Part shown: positions 38,401-48,140 of the stretch, in pieces | How the letters are laid out: every line of letters begins with the position of its first letter | Numbering within the stretch: the first letter of the stretch is position 1 | Program-made: the position numbers and the translations under genes | The notes under the pieces: generated by a model | What the model saw: only the letters and a program-made list of their open reading frames with translations | What the model was told of the DNA's origin: nothing | Database searches by the model: none | DNA from: Acorus gramineus | Taxonomy: Eukaryota > Streptophyta > Magnoliopsida > Acorales > Acoraceae | Direction: 5' to 3' | Length of the DNA stretch: 64,000 nt | Assembly (NCBI GenBank): GCA_030737835.1 | Contig: CM060848.1 | Span: 20,065,309-20,129,308, forward strand

Positions 38401-40218
38401 CTCAACTAATTTCCGCTATTGTCAATTTTGATTTTTTTTATAAATAGATATAACTACAATTTTTTAAAAAAAATAATAATAATGTTTTTGGTGTGTAATT
38501 GCATTCTCTTATTCGATCATTATTATTTGTTTTTAACATTTTTTTAGGTTGCATTATACATGAATAAGCTATTTCAATCTCCTCTTAAATTACTTTCAAG
38601 ACTTATGTTAACTTATCCGAACATATATCCGGTTTTTACTTTTTCAAAATAAAGATGGTTTTTTTTGGCTATTATATTTGTGATTTACAGGAGGAATTCA
38701 AACTAGATATTTATGACAGTAAACCATGTAGGACTCTAATCAAAGAGCCAACATCAATTTTTTTAAATTTGCATTTTTTTAAAAGAGAAATGATGAAGGG
38801 ACTTCGTCACAAGAAGTACAAATAAATAAATTTACTTTTTTTTTAATAATTAAATTGCATGTCAGAAATTTTAATAACAATTTTCTACTGTAAAAGAGTG
38901 ATTTGTGATGTTCTAAATTTATGTCATAAAATAGTCCAACTGTTGAAATACCCACATGAGACATGCTAATATTGGTTTTGTTCCTTAATAAAGTTATTGT
39001 ATTTATTGTAAATTATAAATATTTTAATTATAAATCTAGACTGAAAATTTGCAATCCGCTAATAATTAATGTAAAAAATAATTCTCCAATCACTTCATTT
39101 CCAAGGTTCCCATTATTTCTCCCCCCAAAAAAACCATTGAAGAAGTTCTTGGTCCTTGAAACCTCTAATTTCCATGATAGTTCCACACTCATTTTAGCTT
39201 GTGATGTTGAGTAATCTAACAGGGGCAGTTTCAACGAGTTCAAGCAGGAGTACTCGCTTGCTTGTGAACTTATATCTAATTAATATTCAACACGTCAGTT
39301 TTTTTATTCTATCACAAGCTGCATTTCATTGATCAAATTTGTCAATTGAAGGTGATTTTTGAGAGGGTGAATGGAGCATTTACTCCCACCTCTCATATAA
39401 TTCACCTGTTCCAAAACAATTTTAGGGTGGGCCCGGTGAATGAGGAAGAGAGATAGAAAGAAGGGGGGGGGGGGGGATTGGGGGCCGCGGAGGAGGGAGA
39501 GAAAAAGAGAGAGATCAGGGGAAGGAAAGAGAGAGATCATATAATAAAATAGAGAGAGGTCAGGGTTCTCTCTCTCTTCCTCCTCCTTTCACTGCCCTTG
39601 CCATCTCCATCCATTGCGCTCTCTCTCTCTCTTCCTTCATTCTTCTTCCCACCTAAAAAAAATTAAATTTTTCATTAGTTTTTTGTTTCTTGGTAATTTT
39701 TTAATTAGTTGGGGTGAGTGAGAGTATGGGTGGGAGTAAATGCCCCCACGGAGATTTGTCTCATGTAGTGTTTGTCTATGAATCTTCAATAATCATGAAA
39801 AATCATCATTGACAAGAGAGAATTATGAAATGTAAATGAGAGTGATTTCACCCTTGTTTTTTGTCAAATTATATATCTATTGATAAACAGTTATAGAATT
39901 TTTTAAATGAAGACTCCTAAATTTTTAAATGTTTACACATAACTTATCAAGATATTTTTTTAGATGATGTCACGTGTCATAAATAAACTAACTTGTTTTT
40001 TTATTTTAGAAAAAAAAGAACCATAATAACAAATTTGACTTTGTAATATTGGAACATCCTATATTATCGAGCTAGCCTACAAGAGACTAAGAAATGACTA
40101 ATCCGTTGTAGACCATCGCCCCTCGAGAAATTATATTATGGGATGATGAAGATCTAAAGTGGTTGAATTCTTATGTTTACTTGGATTTGTGTATATAGGA
40201 GCTGCACTCCAGACTCCT
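35451..40218. other. RBOH upstream region and repeat-rich intergenic DNA
   Basis: The first about 500 bp is the RBOH promoter and leader. From about 36060 to 36725 the sequence is bounded by ACTCCAACCACA and GGGAGATGCTCTTA words typical of plant MITEs, but the arms are too diverged to fix ends. No coding motif was found in the frames at 37787-38044, 38963-39214 or 39304-39540. A G-run and GA/CT-rich stretch lies at about 39460-39640. Confidence 0.4.
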
Positions 40219-40226
40219 AACTTAAA

Positions 40227-40649
40227 GGGTACCTCTAATTATAACTTTTAGAATATATTTGTATGCCTCTCTAATTCGCACATCTCTCCAATTTAAGTGC
40301 ATATGTTTACACATCATTCCAATTTATATACCTCATTTGTGAGACATAACTTCTTCTTGTGAGATCAATTCATCTTTAATTTGCCGCTCATCCTTTTCGA
40401 TCCATCGTTTCTCCTTCTCATCGATCCACCACTCTTTTTCATCGGTTCGCGTCCTTCTCTTCGTCTTCTCTCACACACATAGGGGTTAAAATGTGGACAC
40501 GAGAGGAGTGCAAATGAATGTGGGTTTTATGTATTGGAATGTGTAAACTAAAGGGTGTGCAAGTGAAACAAATTGAAATGTATCTTAAGTTTTGTATCCA
40601 TTTAAAGGGGCATGCAAACATATTCAAGGGGTGCAATTAGAGGCACACC
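40227..40649. mobile_element. MITE with 8-bp target-site duplication
   Basis: A 423-bp element flanked by the direct repeat AACTTAAA (40219-40226 and 40650-40657). The left end is GGGTACCTCTAATTATAACT and the reverse-complemented right end is GGTGTGCCTCTAATTGCACC. Further inverted homology runs inward (ATATTTGTATGCCTCT against ATGTTTGCATGCCCCT, and CGATCCAYCG near the centre). Eight-base duplications fit the hAT superfamily. No coding capacity. Confidence 0.75.
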
Positions 40650-40657
40650 AACTTAAA

Positions 40658-42493
40658 TCAAACCATAAAGGTCAGTCAAATTTCGGATTCTATGTTTCAA
40701 CCTCCAATTCGACTTTATTTACACGTGCTTTTTCTCCCATCACAGAGATTATAACAATTTATGAATGACTATATAAATTACATATAACTAAAGCCCATGT
40801 TTGAATGTAAAAATAAACGTAGAATTGGTATGAATAAGCCTAAAAAACAAGTTTGTTTGTAAAGATTAGATGAATCTAATCATGCTAAACTATACGGGAA
40901 TAAGCTAGTATTGATATTCCAGATCTTCTAAAATTGTATTATTCTATCAATTCTATTCCGTTGGTATAAAGAGGGTTCACATGTCAAATCACTTCTCATA
41001 ACTCAAGGTGTCCACATATCAAATCATTTTTCTTCTTTAAAAAATTATTATCTATCCTAGAATAATTATCTATATTTTATGTCACTATTTAATTTAACCG
41101 TGATAGAATATGTGAAAGAAATTAGAGAAAACGCAAGTGACTTAGGTTGGATAGCATTGTGGCTCATTTGTCATCATGGTATCTTCTTTTATATAAACTT
41201 TTTTCCCCGACAACTTGTGAAATTGTAAAAAAAAGAATAGTTATTAATATATGGTTAGTGGCTAGCTTCACCTGATCCAATCAAATGATCTTATAAGTTA
41301 CAAAGAAGCAATGATTGTTAAATTAGGTCTAAAACAAATAATAAAAGATATACTCAACTACTCAAGTGCTATATACATAGGATTAGGTGGAAAAACGACT
41401 ACGAAAATAATAACTCCTCCAACGACTGTATGTATGACATATCAAATTGACATAAAAAATGGGATATATACTAGTTTGCATGGGAAACGACCTTTAAATG
41501 CATAGTAGTGTTGGTGGAGCATGTATAGCCTGTGCGTGAATTTTGTTTTGAAGAAAACTGTATATATTTTTATTTCAATAACAAGTATAGAACTAGACAA
41601 TATCTAAAATTGGGGAGATAGAGAAAGCAACATAAAAAACAAATCGAGAAGAGGAGACTAGGTTCTCAACTCTTCCTGACCATAGAACCAAGTAGAAAAG
41701 GATTCTACATGCATGTATAGTCCCAGTCTCCCCAATCACTTCATCACCTGTAATTCATCCTCGCTCATCTATGTGTGAATTTATGCATCCATTAATGGAA
41801 ACAGATACAATGTGGATATAAACTCATTTTTTGTATTTTGTTTGAATGAATATAGGTGTGGACTGAATATTAGTCGGACATTCATGTGTGTGTGTATTTT
41901 TTTTTTTTTTTTTTGAATTGAACAATAGACGGACGCCTTAATATATTAAGGGCTGGGCGAACGCTAATTAAAGATGCATAAGGAAAATAAAAATAAAAGC
42001 TCCGAGGCGCTGAGTAGAAGAGAATTCTACTTTAACCTACTAAATCAATACAAATCTATCTATCAGCTGATACCTGATACCCCTTGTCTCAATACAATGA
42101 TTCCTCAATCAATAACAAAGCCCTTGGCCGTCTCTCAGATGTTCTCCTCACAAGAACGTTGACCCTTGAATATAACTTGATTCCACTTTAATCGATCAAA
42201 TAGAAATGAATTCCACTTGAATCTATATGGGTATGTAATCTAACAACTAACATATAATATAAAATAAATTCTTATTTCAATTTTTTAAATTATATTAGTC
42301 ATTATAGCAATAAGAATTTCAAAGTAATTGATATTTTCACTTCAGTAAAAAAAAACCTTATAATAACCTGCTGAACACAATTCCAACAACAACAAAAAAT
42401 CAGATATCCACGAATATTAGATGGAACAGTCAAACCAAGACGAGAACCTCTAATTATCAAACAAACAAACAAAAGATAAATATAGAGTCAGAA
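40658..42493. other. Intergenic DNA upstream of tRNA-Asn
   Basis: AT-rich with no recognised gene. Short frames at 41311-41505 and 41974-42162 match nothing known to me. A GT microsatellite followed by a T-run lies at about 41886-41914. Confidence 0.45.
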
Positions 42494-42510
42494 GCTGGAA
42501 TAGCTCAGTT

Positions 42511-42543
<33 letters not shown>

Positions 42544-42567
42544 GAGGTTCAAGCCCTCCTTCTAGCG
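42494..42567 (+). tRNA. tRNA-Asn (anticodon GUU)
   Basis: A 74-base cloverleaf. The acceptor stem GCTGGAA pairs with TTCTAGC (one G-T), with discriminator G at 42567. The D-arm has TAGCTCAGTTGGTTAGAGC. The anticodon stem TGTGG/CCACA encloses CTGTTAA with anticodon GTT at 42528-42530. The T-arm has GGAGGTTCAAGCCCTCC. No intron, and CCA is not encoded, as expected for a nuclear plant gene. A T-rich tract (from 42570) can end RNA polymerase III transcription. It lies only 155 bp upstream of the Sm-F start codon on the same strand. Confidence 0.95.
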
Positions 42568-42722
42568 TTCCTTTTTTTATTTTTTCATTTTGTTTTCCTG
42601 TATCGTTGTTTTCGGATTCATTTTGTACGATCCGATTTCGGCCCATTTAGCGAACCCGATTTACTCAGATTCCCACCCAAACTAGGGTTTTGTTTGTGTG
42701 TCTCGTCTCCGTCTCGACTTCA

Positions 42723-45700
42723 ATGGCGGTAACTACTCTCTTTCTCTGTTATTTTGCTTTGGTTTCATGTTAACCAATGGTTTAGAATATCTATCAATGG
42801 TAATAAACCCTATGTTACACAGCGAAGGTTTTACATTTCTGTAAACTCTAGTTTTAGCTCCTTTTGTTCTGCAAACTATTGAATACACCTGTTGTGATGT
42901 GAACTAATCTTTCTCTCCGATTAGGGTTGTTACGCTTTTGATTCAAGTATTAATGTGTGTGCTCATATAATGCAATTCTTCTGGGTTTTTGGTTCCGATT
43001 AGCTTAGAAAAATAAAAGATCTGTTGACATTTTTAAACCTTGTATATTGTATTTATAGCATATGCAGTTGTTACATCATGTCAAAGTTTGCATCTCCTTC
43101 TCCAGTGAATTGTATTGGTTAAAATTCAAAATTTTAACAACCTTTCAACGAAGGATATGTTTAATTTCATTTAAAAGAATTTATTTTTAATTGTCGTATG
43201 TCTCCTATATACCTCGTTTCATTTTTTTTTTTGTTATTTCAACCCACACTAATCTTAGCCTAAAAGATATTTCATTAAAGATGGTTTGACGGAGATTTCA
43301 ATAATCGGTGGCATAATAACAAAGGGTTGTGAGTGTTGACAGAGTGGTTGAGAAGCCTTAAATTTTCGCATGTGAGATATGAAGTGACATGTAGCTATAT
43401 TTGGATTTTTAACCATTATTGTATATATTTCTTTGTCTGGCTGTTAAGTAACAGAAAAAAAAAAAAAAACTTCACTCTTTAGAATCTTTATATGTTATCA
43501 CACTGTCAATCTAGAAAATGTTGTTCAAAAGAAAATGCAACCCGTCATTGAGTTATGAAGAAACATTTGTTTTTTTTCTGATTCATGCATCTATATAATT
43601 GTTAAGTTGCGATCTGCTGCATGCATGGGTGCATGCCTAGTAGAACACACAAATCATGGGCAAATTTTTTGGATAAGGTATTAAGATTTGAATTTTGCAG
43701 TATCCCTGCCACACCCATCCTGACAATTGTAATGCGAAACTCCTGAATTTTCGATTGATCTTCCAACTATGAATAGTTAATTTGATTAAAACAAAGCTGT
43801 GATAGTGAATATGTTTTGTAGACCATGCCAGTTAATCCCAAACCCTTCTTAAACAATCTGACCGGCAAGCCTGTGATTGTCAAGCTATAGTGGGGAATGG
43901 AGTATAAAGGTATTTCAATCACTCTATTGGAAACATTTTTTCTTTTTGTTATGTCTTCCATGTGTTGTGACAAGTAGAGTTTTGATCTTGTGTTTGTGCA
44001 GGTTATCTGGTCTTAGTAGACTCATACATGAATTTGCAGGTCCTACACTTTCTATCTTGCTTCTTTTTTTCTGATTTAAATGGATAGGATTTATTGAATA
44101 ATCTTAAAATGCCCTATTTTACTGGTTCAATGTCTCTTGTGCAGCTTGCCAATTCCGAAGAATATATTGATGGACAGTTCCAAGGAAATTTGGGGGAAAT
44201 TCTTATAAGGTAACAGCTTCTCATTGTCTCCATATCTGTGTGTTTGAGATTAAGGGGAGTATGCACTGATTAATAGTTTAACATGACTGTCCATGTTTTA
44301 TTCAGTATCTAGTAGTATTTAGAGTCACATTCCAAACACTCACCTTCACATAGTAATGAGTGCCACATAGTTGGATGGTTCTCTTTTGCTTCTTTTTTTT
44401 GCCACAGTTCATTATGCATCACTTTGAGCCTGGTTACGAGTGAATAGGAGATAATAATGTTGTATGCTTGTTCATAGAAAATAAAATAGTCATGCAAGCT
44501 GGTGGTTGTTAGGGAATGAACAACCTATAAGTTTTGATGCCCCTCTCCATAGTTTAAAAACATATGTGAACTCCATGTGCGGTGGGGTCCGCATACAGCA
44601 CATGCGGTCGCACATTGTATGTATATATATATATATATTTAAAAAAAAAACAATTTAGCGTTTGAACTCCGTTGAAACGGAATTTGAATGCCCAAGGGCT
44701 GTTTGAACCCAATTCGAATTGGGTTCGAACGCGTACGGCTGTTGGAATCCCGTTCGAACTGGATTCGAACGTAGAAGGACCATTTTAATCCCGTTCGAAT
44801 TGGATTCGAAAGGACCGTTTGATTTCCCATTCGTACTAGTTAGAACGCCTAAGGGCTGTTTGATTCTTGTTTGAACTGGGTTCGAACACCTGGCCACACA
44901 TGGACTGCACTTGGACCGCATCATGGTGCTGATGTGCGCCAAGGGGGGCACATTGGCATCCGGTATGTGCGGCCACACTTTGAACTATGCCCCTCTCTTT
45001 TCTTTCATCTTTTGTTATCTATGAAGTCATTAAACCATATCCTTTTTATGGGAAGTATGCTTTCTCTGTCAACTGCAATTAATAAAGATTTGAATTGAAA
45101 GTTAATACTTCTAGTTGTCGTTGTGGCTAATTGCTATGTAAAACCTTGAAAAAACAAGATTCAGAAGAGAGTTACAAAATTGGGTCTTGAAATCCGGCCT
45201 CTACTCTCCTTGTTTTCAACAAAAATTATCTCAGTACTGTTTTCTGGGAGGGTTTGTTATCGAAACTATTGCTCTATATATGCTTTTTAGAGCCTCTTCA
45301 TATGTTAACATAGTATCACTATTAGTGGTTGTTTAGAAATTTTGATTTTCCAGTGACCTAACATTGTAGGTTTTTTATGTATTTTAATCACTCCATCGCG
45401 CGGTTCAGTTGCATTTTTGCAGTGAATCCGTTTATAAATTAGACAGTGATATCATATGAAAGAATTTACACTTGTCATTCCTGCAATCACATTTATAGAC
45501 TGAACATGCTTTGATTTTTTTTTTTGTAAGTATATACTTGTTTAGTGAAGTACATGCATACTACATTTTTATACCTTCTGTAATAGAGTACATATTCTAC
45601 TATATTTCATATATTGCATTAGATAACATGTCAGCGCTCATATTTCTATTGATATCTATCTCTCTACACAACTGAAAGCAGGGGAATAACCTAATCATCT

Positions 45701-45851
45701 CTTCATGAAATATTTGATAGTTGATAGTTGCGAAACGGAGATCAACCATGATAACATCCCACATGTCATTTGCAATTACAGGTGTAACAATGTGTTGTGT
45801 CTTCGAGGTGTACCGGAGGATGAAGAGATTGAAGATGCCGACAGGGACTGA
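42723..45851 (+). CDS. Small nuclear ribonucleoprotein Sm-F, interrupted by an in-frame TAG
   Basis: Exons 42723-42728 (ATGGCG), 43822-43909, 44002-44039, 44145-44209 and 45782-45851 have consensus splice sites and join in frame to 89 codons including the stop. This equals the usual 88 residues of Sm-F. The reading starts MATMPVNPKPFLNNLTGKPVIVKL, then TAG at 43888-43890, then [39 protein letters not shown] and VPEDEEIEDADRD. In Sm-F the interrupted position is normally a lysine before WGMEYKG. Sm-F is one of seven ring proteins that hold U1, U2, U4 and U5 snRNAs. As written, translation stops after 24 residues, before the Sm core is complete. Everything else is intact, so a sequencing error, a recent null allele or a young pseudogene are all possible. 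The last intron holds a 442-bp hAT-like element. Confidence 0.85.
44548..44989. mobile_element. hAT-like MITE inside the last Sm-F intron
   Basis: A 442-bp element with perfect terminal CATAGTT...AACTATG, extending as CATAGTTTAAAAACATATGT against CATAGTTCAAAGTGTGGCCG. It is flanked by the direct repeat CCCCTCTC (44540-44547 and 44990-44997), an 8-bp target-site duplication as in hAT elements. Both sub-terminal regions carry inverted GTGCGG/CCGCAC words. The centre is a tandem array (separate entry). No coding capacity. Confidence 0.8.
44655..44893. repeat. Degenerate minisatellite of about 40 bp inside the MITE
   Basis: About five to six diverged units of roughly 35-45 bp, each of the form GGCTGTTTGAAnCC, CGTTCGAAYTGG, then RTTCGAACG. 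Examples start at about 44697, 44738, 44777, 44812 and 44853. The core ATTCGAATTGGGTTCGAA is itself near-palindromic. Confidence 0.7.
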
Positions 45852-47864
45852 AACCTTCATACTATCTGAAAGAAGACACTTTTTGTAATTTGTTCTTTCC
45901 CTCCCCCTTTCTGACTTGTAATCCCTGCTTTAGAGCCAAAGCATCTGTTGGTGTTCATACAGTCAATGTTTTTGTGGTGCTGCAGGCAATTTATAAGCTT
46001 TAGTAACTATTGTAATGTTTTTGATGGTGCATCAGAATTATTACGCTGTCACAAAGTCTAATATACAGTGAGTGGATCATGCCAATACCATTATTATTAA
46101 GGCCCGTTTGGATATGGGAGTTTTTTTTCTTTCAAAAATTGGGTTTAAAATTAAGTTTGCAGGAAGTTGTCTATTCACATATTATGAAAAAGTTAGCCTT
46201 TTGATACTTTTTGTGTAAAAAATTGTTTACAGTTTAATTAAGTTGTAATTTTTTTTTTCTGTTTGGAAATGGGTTTGGAGAATTTCGTTTTCTACAAATC
46301 TAAAAGCATCTCGAACCCATTTTCAAACATGAACCGAGTCTTGATAAACTCTCATGATCTCTACGGGAGCAATGCACGTGTCAAAAAAATGTCAGTGCAA
46401 TTTTTTTGCATGTAATTGTATATTTTTACCGTAACGTAGAGTAATTTATACGTAAAAAAAATAAAATAAAATGTGAGGTGCATTTTTCGTATATGATTAT
46501 AAATTTTTCAATATATACAAAAATCTACTCGAAAGTTGCAGGGATCAGTGCAATCAATTGAAGGTGCAATTTAATACCAGAATTGGTGCCTTCAGATGGG
46601 CTTTTATGTCTCCCACCCTTGTCAACCAAGAAATGCATCACAACTCACAAGCGCCTGATGCCTTTTTTTGTCGGTGCCAGGCATGCATCATGAGCCATTC
46701 CCACTTAATACCAAATTTTTCCCCCAAGTTTTTGTTATTATGAATCTCTGGTGACCATAATAAGAGAGTAACACCAGCACATGCTTACATATGTTTTAAA
46801 TAAATATAACTAAGGAATAAAAAAAAAATCCATCCAAATCCAACCTAGGATGACATGTCTATATTTTTTTTGTTTGTGTCAAGTGTGTTGGATTAAACAT
46901 TGATTAAACACTTAATGACGGAACATATCACGGGTTTATATGTGTATATATATACACACTACAAAGTTATGACAAATGTATGAACTAGCAAATACATAAA
47001 TGTAATAGAGTACATATTATTATGAAATATATAGGGATTTTTGTATATATACTCCAGTTAAAATTCAATTTTGTCAAAATACTTATGACTACAAACTCTA
47101 ACCTCACATGCAAAATGACCTAAATGCCCTAAGTAAGCATGGAAAAAATCCCCTAACTTTGCTTCTCCCCTAGAACCCTAGCCCACCCCCTATTCAAGCT
47201 ATGCTCCCTACCCTAGCCCCTTTCTCCTATTCAAGAAATGCGCATTGCAGGAACATTTGGGAAGAAAGGGGATGAGAGATGAGAAAAAAAAAAGAGCAAT
47301 TAGTGTGTACAAAAGAGATGAATTGGTAGAAGAAGAAGAAGATGAGATGTTTTGAAGAAAAAGACATATTTGGGAGGTTGAAGTAGAGTAAATGTGGGTA
47401 TAAGAGTAATTTTTTACCAATAAAACAATAAAAATTGACTATGGTAGATGGAACTTAATTCTAGGGGCACGTTTACACTCATTTAACAGTAATAATTTCA
47501 GTTCTTGCACTGTGGAATTTAACAGAAATATTTTAATAAAATTAAATTTTAACATGGTTATATATTTTATATGATAATGCATGATTCATGTAAGAAGAAC
47601 GGTACAAAGAACTGAAAAAATTACTCGTATGCGTTTGAAGCAAACCGTCTCTTTTCCGTTTGAAACAATAAAATACCAAACAAAAGTACAAGAAGATCCA
47701 GGGAGAGTAACGATTTAGTTTAAAGTCACCATTCGGTAACCACACTTCCAACAGCCCACCACAAGAGCAGTGAATGAATGTCTGAAAAACACTCACTCTC
47801 TCCCCCCCCCCCCTCTCCGAGTCCGAATTCCGGGGAACCCCGACCGTCGATCCGGTGAACCGAG
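45852..47864. other. Between Sm-F and VAMP
   Basis: Contains the Sm-F 3' flank, a short foldback (46101-46342) and AT-rich DNA. The last part is the VAMP promoter and leader, including a C-rich run just before 47820. Frames at 46558-46743 and 47208-47420 are not supported as genes. Confidence 0.45.
46101..46342. mobile_element. Possible small foldback element
   Basis: The left border reads TTAAGGCCCGTTTGGATATG. Toward the right, GTTTGGAAATGGGTTTGGAG (about 46260) is followed by its near complement CGAACCCATTTTCAAACATG (about 46312). The GGCCCGTTTGG start is typical of plant MITEs. Ends and target-site duplication are not clear. Confidence 0.35.
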
Positions 47865-48108
47865 ATGGGGGAGAGCACCACCGGCAAGGAGGGGGAGGGT
47901 TTGCTGATATACAGCTTCGTCGCTCGGGGGACGATGGTGCTGTCGGAGTACACGGAGTTCACCGGCAACTTCCCGGCGATCGCCGCCCAGTGCCTCCAGA
48001 AGCTCCCCTCCTCCAACAACAAGTTCACCTACACCTGCGATCACCACACCTTCAATTTCCTTGTCCACAATGGATACGGTGATATGAACATCTTCATTTC
48101 TTGATTTC

Positions 48109-48140
<32 letters not shown>

